This document shows positions 1-9,437 of a stretch of 64,000 nt of DNA, in pieces. The notes beneath the pieces were generated by a model. It made no database searches, had not been told where the DNA came from, and worked only from the letters and a program-made list of their open reading frames with translations. The stretch covers positions 186,001 to 250,000 of the forward strand of contig JAUIFJ010000001.1 in assembly GCA_030429345.1 (NCBI GenBank), in the 5' to 3' direction. Each line of letters starts with the position of its first letter. Within the stretch, counting starts at the first letter, position 1. Source of the stretch: a bacterium (lineage in GTDB: Bacteria; CAIWAD01). The position numbers and the translations under genes were made by a program.

Positions 1-244
1 CGCGCTTCTCCAAGAGCGATTGCACCTCATCCCAGCTTTCGGAAGAGAATATCAGGTTTACGATCGGCGAAAAGAAGGCCATTCCCTGGCTCGCGACAAA
101 GTTCATCGGGCGCATGCTCTCCAGGAAGAAGATGGCCGCCGCGGTCAGACGACGCTGAACGACTCCGCGGGCGAAGCTCAAACAGAGCTGCCGTTCCCGC
201 TCGTCAAAGCTCGTCGGAGCCGTCGGGGGGCGGTGTTCCAACAT
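1..244 (-). CDS. conserved small protein, C-terminus cut by window edge
   Basis: Reading the minus strand from an ATG at 244 gives an open frame running off the left edge (81 codons visible). It begins MLEHRPPTAPTSFDE and continues through a predicted amphipathic/hydrophobic stretch around residues 36-65 that includes the segment FFLESMRPMNFVASQG. The frame overlaps the 3' end of the upstream minus-strand gene by 41 bp, so the two are probably translated together. The pattern resembles small conserved proteins annotated only as hypothetical in many phyla. No catalytic motif is visible, and I assign no function. It could continue for an unknown length beyond the window. Confidence 0.6.
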   Translation of the reverse strand, partial: MLEHRPPTAPTSFDERERQLCLSFARGVVQRRLTAAAIFFLESMRPMNFVASQGMAFFSPIVNLIFSSESWDEVQSLLEKR

Positions 245-647
245 GGGCGTCCAGAAAGTGGTGGATCTTTGCCAGGTCTTCGCGGCTTTCCGCGGGTGGG
301 AGCTTCAGGCTGCCGCCCCCCTTGAGGTGCAGCTTCAGTTCCCGCTGCCCCTGGTACCAGCGTTCCACGGATTCCCAGCCTTCGCGCCGCGTCCCGGTCA
401 GGGGGGCGGAAAGGCTGAAGCCCGCCTCGTCGAGCAGGCAGCTGGAAGGAAAGAAGAAGTCGCGCAGGCTGAAGACCAGGGCCACGATCAGCGCGGCGCT
501 GACCGCGCTTCCTCCCAGCCAGTAGACCACCAGGCTGGCCAGGATCAGCAGCAGCAGCAAGACCAGCGCGGCGCGAGAGGGATTGGCGGCCAGGGGATGG
601 TGGGTCCACTGCAGGAAGGTCGGGCTGTGGTCTTGGTCCGTCTTCAT
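204..647 (-). CDS. small membrane-anchored hypothetical protein
   Basis: 147 residues. Two closely spaced hydrophobic segments (about residues 25-43 and 46-63) suggest a membrane hairpin near the N-terminus. The C-terminal 80 residues form a soluble part with alternating beta-like character containing ESVERWYQGQRELKLHLKG. This layout (two TM helices followed by a PH-like beta domain) resembles small bacterial PH-like/DUF membrane proteins, but the match is only by pattern. It overlaps the next minus-strand gene by 41 bp, indicating a two-gene unit. It diverges from the XPB helicase gene across a roughly 200-bp gap. Function unknown. Confidence 0.65.
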   Translation of the reverse strand: MKTDQDHSPTFLQWTHHPLAANPSRAALVLLLLLILASLVVYWLGGSAVSAALIVALVFSLRDFFFPSSCLLDEAGFSLSAPLTGTRREGWESVERWYQGQRELKLHLKGGGSLKLPPAESREDLAKIHHFLDAHVGTPPPDGSDEL

Positions 648-844
648 GCGGCCAAGCTAGTGAAGAGCGATTGCAGCGCTTCGCGCCTCGCGGCCCTGCT
701 ACAATGCCTTGTAAATGCCACCTTTGCTCCTCCGCCAGTTTTTCGGCCCGGACCGCCCCTCGGCGGCACGGGCGACACGCGGCCCGGCGGGGTCGAAGTG
801 GATGAAGCGCGCACGGCCGCAGCGCCCGCAGCTGGAGTGTTTCC

Positions 845-2515
845 TTGTATAATCCCAACAATCCGCTGATCGTCCAGTCCGACCGGACGATCTTCCTGGA
901 AACCGCCAATCCGCAGTTCGAGGACGCCCGCGACGAGCTGGCGCGCTTCGCCGAGCTCGAGAAGAGTCCGGAACACCTCCACACCTACCGCCTCTCCCCC
1001 CTGAGCCTGTGGAACGCCGCCTCCAGCGGCATGGCCAGTGGGGACATCATCAACATCCTGAACCGCTTCTCGAAGTACATGGTGCCGACCAACGTGGTGG
1101 CCGACATCCGCGATTATGTGTCACGCTACGGCCGCGTCAAGCTCGACCGCCTGGACGAGCACGCGCTGGTGCTCATGTGTGACAACCCGACGCTGATGAT
1201 CGAGCTCTCGCGCCACAAGACCGTCGCCCCCCTGCTTTCGCAGCAGATCGACGAGACGCGCTTCCGCGTCCAGCCCGGCAATCGCGGACACCTGAAGCAG
1301 GCGCTGATCAAGATCGGCTTCCCCGTCGAGGACCTGGCCGGGTATACGGACGGCGACCGGCTGGAGATCCCGCTGAGACAGCGAACGCTGGGCGGCATGA
1401 ACTTCGGCCTGCGCAGCTACCAGCAGGATGCCGTCGATGTATACTGGGCCGGGGGCGAGAGCCGCGGCGGCAGCGGCGTGCTGGTGCTGCCCTGCGGGGC
1501 CGGCAAGACCGTGATCGGCATCGGGGCCATGGCGAAGGTCGGCATGCACACGCTCGTCTTGACGACCAATGTGACCGCCCTGCGGCAGTGGCGCAGCGAG
1601 ATCCTGGACAAGACGGAACTCACGGAGAACGACATTGCCGAGTACAGCGGCGAGTCCAAGGAGATCGCGCCGGTTACCATCGCCACCTACCAGATCATCA
1701 CCTACCGCAAGAACAAGAAGAGCCCATTCCTGCACTTCGACATCTTCAACAAGCACAACTGGGGCCTGATCATCTACGACGAGGTGCATCTGCTGCCGGC
1801 GCCGATCTTCCGCGCGGTCGCCGAGATCCAGAGCCGGCGCCGCCTGGGGCTGACGGCGACCCTAGTGCGCGAGGACAACAAGGAAGACGATGTCTTCAGC
1901 CTGATCGGTCCCAAGAAGATCGACGTGCCCTGGAAGGAGCTCGAGCGCCAGGGCTGGATCGCCACCGCCAACTGCGTGGAGTACAGGCTTTCCATGGACG
2001 CCGACCTGCGGCTGGAGTACGCCCTGGCCGAGACGCGTCGCAAGTATACGGTGGCCAGCACCAACCCGGCCAAGATGGAGGTGATCGACCACCTGCTGGA
2101 GAAGCACCCCAACGACCAGGTGCTGATTATCGGGCAGTTCATCGACCAGCTGAAAACCATCGCCAAGGTGCTCGACGCCCCGCTGATCACCGGCAGTGTG
2201 CGCAACAACCTGCGCGACGAACTCTACAACCGCTTCCGCAGCGGCGAACTGCGCGTGCTCGTCGTCAGCAAGGTGGCCAATTTCGCCATCGACCTGCCGG
2301 AAGCCAGCGTGGCGATCCAGGTCTCGGGCACCTTCGGCAGCCGCCAGGAGGAGGCCCAGCGCCTGGGCCGCGTGCTGCGGCCGAAGAGCGGCAGCAACCA
2401 GGCCTGGTTCTACACCCTTGTCACACGGGACACCATCGACCAGGAATTCGCCATGAACCGCCAGCTCTTCCTCACCGAGCAGGGCTACCGCTACGAGATC
2501 CGCAGTTTCGAATAG
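845..2515 (+). CDS. XPB/Rad25-family DNA repair helicase
   Basis: 556 residues, close to the length of actinobacterial XPB. The N-terminus (PLIVQSDRTIFLE, then a HTYRLSPLSLWNA segment) matches the bacterial XPB N-terminal damage-recognition region as I know it from Mycobacterium XPB. Two RecA-like helicase domains follow: Walker A PCGAGKT with Lys221, the DEVH box at Asp312, a GLTAT motif III, and a C-terminal motif VI containing QRLGRVLRPK. Family role: ATP-dependent 3'-5' DNA unwinding in repair. The TTG start at 845 is chosen because homology begins almost at once; no better ATG/GTG is in frame. A TATAAT string lies inside codons 2-3. No Bax1-type partner nuclease is adjacent. Confidence 0.92.
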   Translation: MYNPNNPLIVQSDRTIFLETANPQFEDARDELARFAELEKSPEHLHTYRLSPLSLWNAASSGMASGDIINILNRFSKYMVPTNVVADIRDYVSRYGRVKLDRLDEHALVLMCDNPTLMIELSRHKTVAPLLSQQIDETRFRVQPGNRGHLKQALIKIGFPVEDLAGYTDGDRLEIPLRQRTLGGMNFGLRSYQQDAVDVYWAGGESRGGSGVLVLPCGAGKTVIGIGAMAKVGMHTLVLTTNVTALRQWRSEILDKTELTENDIAEYSGESKEIAPVTIATYQIITYRKNKKSPFLHFDIFNKHNWGLIIYDEVHLLPAPIFRAVAEIQSRRRLGLTATLVREDNKEDDVFSLIGPKKIDVPWKELERQGWIATANCVEYRLSMDADLRLEYALAETRRKYTVASTNPAKMEVIDHLLEKHPNDQVLIIGQFIDQLKTIAKVLDAPLITGSVRNNLRDELYNRFRSGELRVLVVSKVANFAIDLPEASVAIQVSGTFGSRQEEAQRLGRVLRPKSGSNQAWFYTLVTRDTIDQEFAMNRQLFLTEQGYRYEIRSFE

Positions 2516-2596
2516 CCCGGCGGATTCCTCTTGCGGCGCAGCCCCCTCTCTGCCTTGTTGCCTTCCGCACACGGACCGAACTCCGGAAGGAACACC

Positions 2597-3583
2597 ATGG
2601 ATCGCCGCGACTCCCTGAAGAAACTGGGCCTGCTGGGACTGGGCGCCGTCCTGCCCGCCGGAACGGGCGCCTTCACTCTGTCGAAAGAGCGCCGGACGGC
2701 GCGTGACTGCTTCCTCTCCCCGCAGACCACGGAAGGCCCCTTCTATTTCGACCCGGGCTTCCTGCGCCAGGATATCCGCACCGACAGCGAGTCCGGGGAT
2801 TTCCATGACGGCCTGCCGCTTTCGCTGACGATCTCTGTAGTCAACAGCGACTGCGAGCCGATTCCGGGTATCCTGGTCGACATCTGGCACTGTGATACGG
2901 ACGGCCTGTACTCGGGCTATGTGCAGCCCGAGGGCAACACGACCGGACAGAACTTCATGCGCGGGACGCAGGTTACCGACGCGCAGGGTCGAGTGCAGTT
3001 TATCACCAGCTATCCGGGCTGGTACCCCGGTCGTGCGACGCACATCCACTTCAAGGCCCGGCTCGACGCCTTCAGCTATGTTACCAGCCAGTTCGCATTC
3101 GACGAGGCGATCAATCAGGCCGTATACGAGACGCCGCTGTACTCGGAGCGGGGACAGAACACGACCTCCAACGCATCCGACGGGGTCTTCGGCGGAGTGG
3201 ACATCGAACAGTTGATGGCCGTATGCGAAGCGAACACGGACACCGGCGGCTACGACGGGAGCTTCACCATCGGCATCGATGCCCAGACCTCGGTGCGGGA
3301 GCCGGAGCCTGCTCCGGACCAGTTCTTCCTGGCCCCCAATCACCCCAATCCCTTCAATCCGCAGACCACATTGCGCTTTCATTTACCGGTGGCCGAACGC
3401 GCCGAAATCCGCGTTTACGATGCCCTGGGGCGGGAAGTGGCCGTACCCCTGCGGGGGAGCCGCCTGGAGGCGGGGTGGCACCAGGTTGACTTCGATGGCT
3501 CCAGTCTGGCCAGCGGGTACTACATCGCCCGCTTCACTGCCGGAAGCCATGCCCAGGCCCGGCAGATGCTGCTGGTCAAGTGA
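2597..3583 (+). CDS. secreted intradiol dioxygenase-like protein with T9SS sorting domain
   Basis: 328 residues from an ATG with a strong GGAAGGA ribosome site 5 nt upstream; the longer frame upstream lacks support. The N-terminus has a twin-arginine-like RRDSLKK followed by a hydrophobic segment (Tat signal, inferred). Residues about 38-230 match the intradiol ring-cleavage dioxygenase fold (protocatechuate 3,4-dioxygenase beta type). Likely Fe(III) ligands are Tyr105 or Tyr108, Tyr143 in GWYPGR, and His149/His151 in THIHFK. Residues about 235-328 are a sorting domain with NHPNPFNPQTT and a terminal LLVK. Family members oxidise catechols, although many secreted homologues are uncharacterised. 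Whether it is enzymatically active is not shown by the sequence. Confidence 0.85.
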   Translation: MDRRDSLKKLGLLGLGAVLPAGTGAFTLSKERRTARDCFLSPQTTEGPFYFDPGFLRQDIRTDSESGDFHDGLPLSLTISVVNSDCEPIPGILVDIWHCDTDGLYSGYVQPEGNTTGQNFMRGTQVTDAQGRVQFITSYPGWYPGRATHIHFKARLDAFSYVTSQFAFDEAINQAVYETPLYSERGQNTTSNASDGVFGGVDIEQLMAVCEANTDTGGYDGSFTIGIDAQTSVREPEPAPDQFFLAPNHPNPFNPQTTLRFHLPVAERAEIRVYDALGREVAVPLRGSRLEAGWHQVDFDGSSLASGYYIARFTAGSHAQARQMLLVK

Positions 3584-3814
3584 CCGCCGGGCCCACAGGC
3601 AGAACCAGGTAGACGGGCCCTGCGCGATCTCCGCATCCTTCTTCCAGGAGGTGTTCCCCCTTCTCCTTCCCGGTTTCCCGGGACCAGGCCGAGCAACGCC
3701 CCGCCAAAGCGCGCGCTCCACTATCTTGGTCCGGTTCGGTGCCAGCGGGCACCGCTTGCCAGCGAAACCGGCCGTCCCCCCGCGGCCCGCCACCAGGCGG
3801 AAAGGATATTCGGA

Positions 3815-6800
3815 GTGTTTCCCTCCTTCAGACGAATCCAGGACCGCGCCCCCCTGCTGGCCGGCCTGTTTCTCATTGCGAGTACCGGTCTTCCGGCCCA
3901 GGCGCTCGAGGTGGCGCAGAACAGCCGTCTTCAAATCGAATCCGGCGTCGATGGACTTCGAATCCGCTCGGCGCGGGAGGTGTCCAGGGCCAGCAGCGAG
4001 CAGATTCTCGTGGACTGCCGGCTTTCGCGGCTGGTGGCGACCGACCTGCAGGGGCGGCCGGTCAAGACCACCGAACGCGAGCTCTGGCGCAAGCGCAACC
4101 TGCGGCGTGTCGCGCTGGAAGTTCCCGAGGCCCTTTTGCAGGAGGGGCTGCAGCTCAGGGAAGAAGGTCCTCCCGTGCAGCCGCGCGAGTCCGCCAGCCT
4201 GCGGCAGGCGCCGCGCCCGGAAGTGCAGAACTATCGCCTGCGCATTTCCGTAGACAGCGAAGGCCTCTACCGCCTGGGCTACACGGACCTGTTGGCCGTC
4301 GGGGACGGTCTTACGCCCGCCGGACTGGGAGACCCGCGCCGGCTCAAGCTCTTCCTGGGAAACGAGGAGGTCCCGCTGCGGATCACGGGGGAAAGCGACG
4401 GCAGCTGGGACCCCGGCGACCAGCTCGAGTTCTGGGCCGGGAATCCTGGACCCGCCGGCGAAGGCTTCGGCCCCGATACGCGCCGTGATCCATGGTCGGA
4501 CGAATGGTGCTACTTCCTGGCCGCCGCCGCCACGCCCGGATTACGCATGGGCCAGGAGAGCGCGGCGATCGTCGAGACGGACCCCGGCCAGTACCGGAAT
4601 CCGCGCGCCTTCTACTCCAGCGCCCATTTCGAGGAAGACCTCTTCCACAGTCAGCTCGGCTTCGTGCTCGGCGAAGAAAGGCCGGATCATTTCTTCTGGG
4701 ACATCTCGATCCGCGCGGGCCAGCTGCGCAGTTTTCCTTTTGTCACACCGGGAATCGATACCCGCTCGACGGATCCGGTGCGCCTGACCCTCTGCCTTCG
4801 CGGCGGCTCCGCCCCTTCTTCCGGGGATCCCTACAGCCAGCGTGTCCAGGCCTATGTCAACGGCAGTTCGGCCCAGGCGCTGGATATCGGCGCCGACGGC
4901 AGCTGGCAGAACCAGGAACTCGTGATCCAGTCCTTCGGCGAAGAGAGCTTTCCGGACCACCAGGGCTTCCAGACGGAGAACACGCTGACGATCGTCGGCC
5001 TGGAACTGCCTCCGGCGAACGCCTTCAGCAACGCCATGCTCAACTGGTTCGACGTGGAGTACAAACGCAGCTACCGCGCCGACGAGGAACAGCTGGTCTT
5101 TTCCGTCGATCCGGAGTATACGGGGCAGCTCGTCGACCTGACGATCAGCGGCTTCGGCGGGGAGGACATCCAGCTCTACAAGATCGGCCAGAGCCGCATG
5201 TTCGGCGGCCTGGTGCGCCCGGAAAGCGGAGGCTTCCGCCTGCGCCTGCAGGACGTGCCGGCGAGCGGCGACCGCTACATTGCCTTGCGTGAGACAGCGA
5301 AAAAGACCCCCCTGCGCGTCGAGGCCTGGGAGCCACGGGACCTGCGCGCGCCGGGTGACGAGGGTCTGCTGGTGATCGTGGCCGACAGCCTGCTGCGCGA
5401 GAACGGCGCCGCATTGCTGGACCCCCTGCAGCCGCTCTGGCAGCGGGATGCCGGCGGCGCGCGCATTCTGAGCGACTACTGGATCTATGACCAGTTCGGC
5501 GACGGCCGGGTCAACCCTTCGGCGATCCGCGCCTACCTGAGACACGTGGAAAGCGCCTGGCCGACGCCGCCCGGAAAGATCCTGCTGCTGGGGGACGGCG
5601 CACTCGAGCAGCACGCGATTCGCCGCGAGTCGCTGCCCGTTCTGCCCATTCAGTTCGAGCAGGTCTATCGCTGGGGGGCGGCGGCCAACGACACGTGGTA
5701 TGTGTCCGGCAGCGGCGGCGTGGAAAGCGCGGCGCTGATCTCCCGCTGGCCGGTCAAGAGCCCGGAAGAGCTGCAGAACATGGTCGCCAAGCGCCTGGCC
5801 TACGACCAGGCTCCGGCAGGCGAATGGATGAACAGCACCTATTTCATCTCTGCGAGCCGCGTCAGCGAGGGCGACATTTTCATCGAACAGCGTGAAAGCC
5901 TGGTCAACCAGAACATTCCCGAAGACATCTTCGTGAGACGGCTGGATGTCGGCCTGCAGGACAGCCCCTACGACGGCCTGACGACCGAGTTGATCCGCCA
6001 GTTCGATCGCGGCGCCGTGCTCTGCAACTATTTCGGGCATGGCGGCGGGGCCGTGTGGTACGACTTCAACCTGCTGCGCAGCGACGATGTCTCACGTTTC
6101 AACAACGACCAGGTCCTGCCGCTGATCACCAACACGACCTGCCACATAGCCTCCATCGAACTGGAGGACGCGCTGGGCAAGGCCCTGCTCAACGCCGGGC
6201 CGATGGGCGCGATCGGCGTGCTCGGCGCCTCGGGGCTGAGCTTCTTCTATGCCAGCATGGAGCTGATCCGCCTGTACTACGATTTCCAGCTCGCCAATCC
6301 CGAACTGCCGGTGGCAGGGGCCCTGCGCCTGGCGGAGGACCAGTTCCGCGTCGACCGGCTTTCCTTCAGCAACGATTCGCTGACCCTCGACATTGCCGAC
6401 ACGGTGATCCGCCTGACACAGTTCCTCGGCGACCCGAGCCAGCGCCTGAGGATTGCCAGAAGCGGAGCGCAGGTAACTCCGCCCTCGGCCGAAACACAGG
6501 CCGGCGCGAGCCTGTCCCTGCAGGGGCAGAGCAGCCTGGCCGATGCACAAGGGCGGCTGGAATTCTACTCCTCGTTGTCTCACCCCGTGGTCGAGGGGGG
6601 CGATTTCATTGACGGGATCCAGGGCTACGCCTTCCAGACCGACGCGGCGGGCAACTGGTCGCTGGAGGCGGAAGCGCCCTCGACCCTGTATCCGCTCGGG
6701 CTCTGGTCGACGGCGCGTGTGCTCGTCTACGACGATGAGCAGGCCGAGCGCGGCTCGTCCACCCTTTTCTATGGCGACAGCCTGCAGACCGGCTGGATGA

Positions 6801-8395
6801 GCGACGCGGTGCTGGTGCCCGAGTTTCCCCAGGCGGGCGAAGCCATCGAGCTGTGGATCACGGCCGCTGCACCGGAGGGCGTGGACAGCCTGTCCGCCGC
6901 CATTCGGGCGTATACGGCGGACGGCGATTCGCTGGACCTGGACCGCCACTTTCTGCAGCAGCAGGAAAACCCGGTGCGCTGGAAGGCAGAAACGACCATC
7001 GGCCCTTTCCCTGACGAAACGGACCTGCGGGTGATCTATACGCTCTACAGTGCCGGGGAAGCGCAGGCCTCCAACCCGACCTGGTTCCGCGTCGAAGAGC
7101 GCCGAGCGCAGATCGTCGGCGAGCTGCTGGGCCATGGGGAAAGCGAAGAGGGCCGCGTCGCCCTGCGCCTGCGCAATCGCGGACGGGGGGACCTGGCCAG
7201 CGTCGAGCTCAGGCTGCTGAATGCCGCTGGCGACTCGCTGGACAGCTGGTTCGCCGGTCCGCTCGCGGCAGGCGAGGCCCTGGACAGCAGCTTCCACCTG
7301 GGCGCGGGGCGCCTGGGCGAGACGGTCCGCCTGCAGGTGGATCCGGGCTTTGCCCAGAGCGACAGTGCCACCGCCGGCACCTTCGACCTGCAGCTCGCCG
7401 AGCTGGCCCTGGAGATTCCCTCCGGGCAGGGCGAGCGGCGGAGGGAAGTCCTGCCGGGTCTGGAGCTGCGTGTAACAGGCACGGAGGGAACACGCATCCG
7501 CCTGCGCGACCTTTCCGTCCATGCCCTGGAACGCCAGCCGGGGCTGCAGCTGCACACGGCCCTGCTTGCCGCGGATGTATACGAAGGCTCCTTGCAGGGC
7601 CTCGGCCTGGCTGTCGACACAAGCCGTGTGCCGACGGACCCCGGCGTGTGGACACGGCTGGATCGGGATCCGCTGCTGGCCCTGGCTCTTCCGCTGTCCT
7701 CCGTTCCCGTATACGAATCCGGCTTTCTTGTATACCCGGAGCAGCCGGCGGCGGGCATCGGCCTGGGGCGTCTCGCGGACAGCGAAAGCCCGGCGGCCGA
7801 ATTGAGCGTCGAGAACCAGGTCTTCCGCAGCGGCGACTATGTGCCCGACCGGCCGGCCTTCAGCTGGCTGCTGCTGGACGCCAACGGCATCGACTCGCGC
7901 AGCCTCGCGCTGAGCCTCGATGGCGCGCCCGTGGACAGCAGCGCCTTCAGCCTGGAGCCGGTGGGCCAGGGCAACAACCTGCTGCTGCGTTTCGCCCCCG
8001 AGCTGGAACAGGACGGCGAGGAACGCAACCTGGCCCTGTCCTTCAGCGACGCCGCCGGGAATCCCGCTTCCGAGGACGTGTCCTTCACCGCCAGCGATCG
8101 CTTCGGCCTGCAATACCTGGGCGCCTACCCCACGCCCTTCAAGAACGACACGCGCTTCGTCTACAACCTGAGCGGCGTCGCCGACCGGGTCGAGGTGCGC
8201 ATCTACACCGTCTCCGGCCGGAAGATCCGCACCCTGCTCCGCGAAGGACCGGTGATCAACTACGACGAGATCTACTGGGACGGCCGCGATGAAGGCGGCG
8301 CCGTGATCGCCAACGGGGTCTACTTCTACCTCTTCAAGGCCACCGGCGGCCGCGGGGAGATCACGCGAAGAGGGAAACTGGCGAAGCTGAAGTAA
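3815..8395 (+). CDS. porU: PorU-like C25 (gingipain-family) cysteine peptidase of the type IX system
   Basis: 1,526 residues from a GTG start followed by a signal peptide (cleavage near residue 31). The C25 catalytic core lies around residues 520-850: His742 in NYFGHGGG and Cys776 in NTTCHIAS give the gingipain-type His/Cys dyad. Long beta-rich regions flank it, and a sorting domain occupies about residues 1440-1526 (VRIYTVSGRKIRTLL, ending KLAKLK). PorU is the T9SS sortase that removes the C-terminal signal from cargo and attaches it at the cell surface. The assignment as PorU rather than a secreted gingipain-like protease rests on length, the sorting domain, and a PorV-like gene 4.3 kb downstream on the same strand. 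Peptidase family is firm; sortase role is inferred. Confidence 0.82.
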   Translation: MFPSFRRIQDRAPLLAGLFLIASTGLPAQALEVAQNSRLQIESGVDGLRIRSAREVSRASSEQILVDCRLSRLVATDLQGRPVKTTERELWRKRNLRRVALEVPEALLQEGLQLREEGPPVQPRESASLRQAPRPEVQNYRLRISVDSEGLYRLGYTDLLAVGDGLTPAGLGDPRRLKLFLGNEEVPLRITGESDGSWDPGDQLEFWAGNPGPAGEGFGPDTRRDPWSDEWCYFLAAAATPGLRMGQESAAIVETDPGQYRNPRAFYSSAHFEEDLFHSQLGFVLGEERPDHFFWDISIRAGQLRSFPFVTPGIDTRSTDPVRLTLCLRGGSAPSSGDPYSQRVQAYVNGSSAQALDIGADGSWQNQELVIQSFGEESFPDHQGFQTENTLTIVGLELPPANAFSNAMLNWFDVEYKRSYRADEEQLVFSVDPEYTGQLVDLTISGFGGEDIQLYKIGQSRMFGGLVRPESGGFRLRLQDVPASGDRYIALRETAKKTPLRVEAWEPRDLRAPGDEGLLVIVADSLLRENGAALLDPLQPLWQRDAGGARILSDYWIYDQFGDGRVNPSAIRAYLRHVESAWPTPPGKILLLGDGALEQHAIRRESLPVLPIQFEQVYRWGAAANDTWYVSGSGGVESAALISRWPVKSPEELQNMVAKRLAYDQAPAGEWMNSTYFISASRVSEGDIFIEQRESLVNQNIPEDIFVRRLDVGLQDSPYDGLTTELIRQFDRGAVLCNYFGHGGGAVWYDFNLLRSDDVSRFNNDQVLPLITNTTCHIASIELEDALGKALLNAGPMGAIGVLGASGLSFFYASMELIRLYYDFQLANPELPVAGALRLAEDQFRVDRLSFSNDSLTLDIADTVIRLTQFLGDPSQRLRIARSGAQVTPPSAETQAGASLSLQGQSSLADAQGRLEFYSSLSHPVVEGGDFIDGIQGYAFQTDAAGNWSLEAEAPSTLYPLGLWSTARVLVYDDEQAERGSSTLFYGDSLQTGWMSDAVLVPEFPQAGEAIELWITAAAPEGVDSLSAAIRAYTADGDSLDLDRHFLQQQENPVRWKAETTIGPFPDETDLRVIYTLYSAGEAQASNPTWFRVEERRAQIVGELLGHGESEEGRVALRLRNRGRGDLASVELRLLNAAGDSLDSWFAGPLAAGEALDSSFHLGAGRLGETVRLQVDPGFAQSDSATAGTFDLQLAELALEIPSGQGERRREVLPGLELRVTGTEGTRIRLRDLSVHALERQPGLQLHTALLAADVYEGSLQGLGLAVDTSRVPTDPGVWTRLDRDPLLALALPLSSVPVYESGFLVYPEQPAAGIGLGRLADSESPAAELSVENQVFRSGDYVPDRPAFSWLLLDANGIDSRSLALSLDGAPVDSSAFSLEPVGQGNNLLLRFAPELEQDGEERNLALSFSDAAGNPASEDVSFTASDRFGLQYLGAYPTPFKNDTRFVYNLSGVADRVEVRIYTVSGRKIRTLLREGPVINYDEIYWDGRDEGGAVIANGVYFYLFKATGGRGEITRRGKLAKLK

Positions 8396-8428
8396 GGGGG
8401 TCTTTCCGGGATGGCCGTTGATCTGCCG

Positions 8429-9196
8429 CCTCGGACTGAAGCCCGGGGCAATCCAGTGCGCCCCTGAGCAGGGGCGATTTGTCGGATTCACTGTTCAGCC
8501 GCTGCGGGCGCGTGTGCTGCGGGCTGTCGGCCGCAGCTACCCTGAGCCGCCCCTTCGGGGCAGTCACTCCTGCACTACAGACGACTTCCGAGAACGGAGC
8601 CGCCATCGAATCGCTATTGGTGCATCACACCCTTCCCTGACCCGCAGAGCAGCCCTCCGCAGGGGCCACGCCGACAGCCTCGGACTGAAGCCCGGGACTA
8701 TCCAGTGCGCCCCTGGGCAGGGGCGATTTGTTGGATTCACTGTTCAGCCGCTGCGGGCGCGTGCGCTGCGGGCTGTCGGCCGCAGCTACCCTGAGCCGCC
8801 CCTTCGGGGCAGTCACTCCTGCACGGCAGACGACTTCCGAGGACGGAGCGGCCATCGAATCGCTATTGGTCCATCACACCTTTCCCTGGCCCGGAGACTA
8901 TCCCCCCAGCTGGGGCCACGCAGACAGCCCCGGGCTTCAGTCCGGGTATATCCAGTGCGCCCCTAGGCAGGGGCGATTTGTTGGATTCACTGTTCAGCCG
9001 CTGCGGGCGCGTGCGCTGCGGGCTGGCGGCCGCAGCTACCCTGAGCCGCCCCTTCGGGGCAGTCACTCCTGCACGGCAGACGACTTCCGAGGACGGAGCG
9101 GCCATCGAATCGCTATTGGTCCATCACACACTTCCCAAGCCCGGAGAGCAGCCTCCCGCAGGGGCCACGCCGACAGCCCCGGGCTTCAGTCCGGTG
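8429..9196. repeat. three tandem copies of a ~249-bp structured repeat plus a partial fourth
   Basis: Units start at about 8429, 8678 and 8928, with a fourth truncated start at 9177, giving a 249-250 bp period and about 90% or better identity. Each unit opens with a dyad around CGGACTGAAGCCCGG or its variant CGGGCTTCAGTCCGG. It then has a CGCCCCTG-AG-CAGGGGCG hairpin (8459-8476 in unit 1) and a GCCCC-TTC-GGGGC hairpin. Some differences between units fall in the hairpin loops. The array fills the gap after porU. Open frames exist on both strands but differ in phase between copies and look spurious, so I call this non-coding repetitive DNA of REP/BIME character. Confidence 0.9.
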
Positions 9197-9339
9197 CAAG
9201 GGTGCCTGCCGCAATCCAATCTGGGGCGAGGGGATGGAGTTCGTTGATTCGCCTCCTTGTGGGAACGCCGCAGCCAACAGTAGTGGGCCAAGGCTGTAAG
9301 CGCAACTCATTGCATGGGAAAGCCCGTATTCCACCATCA

Positions 9340-9419
9340 CCCCAATCCGCGAAGCGGAGGCTCAGGGTAGCTGCAGCCGCCAGCCCGCAGCGCAAGTTTC
9401 TGCCGCCAGCCCGCAGCGC
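9340..9419. repeat. 78-bp direct repeat, copy A (inverted relative to the tandem array)
   Basis: Begins CCCCAATCCGCGAAGCGGAG. Its middle part is the reverse complement of the CTGAGCCGCCCC-flanking core of the 249-bp repeats. A copy in the same orientation with only a few substitutions lies at 12248-12327. This copy sits just beyond the 3' end of the beta-helix gene. Confidence 0.85.
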
Positions 9420-9437
9420 GCCATGCCTGCCGTCGCA

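Noticed and set aside
848-853. TATAAT as a promoter -10 for the XPB gene
   Set aside because: It lies inside the first codons of the gene and no -35 element is placed correctly upstream; if real it would require a leaderless internal start.
178-984. 268-codon minus-strand frame across the XPB promoter region
   Set aside because: It overlaps the better-supported 147-residue gene and the XPB start, is Arg/Pro-rich and has no recognisable features.
8429-9196. CRISPR array
   Set aside because: Units are about 249 bp with no alternating unique spacers; this is a simple tandem repeat.
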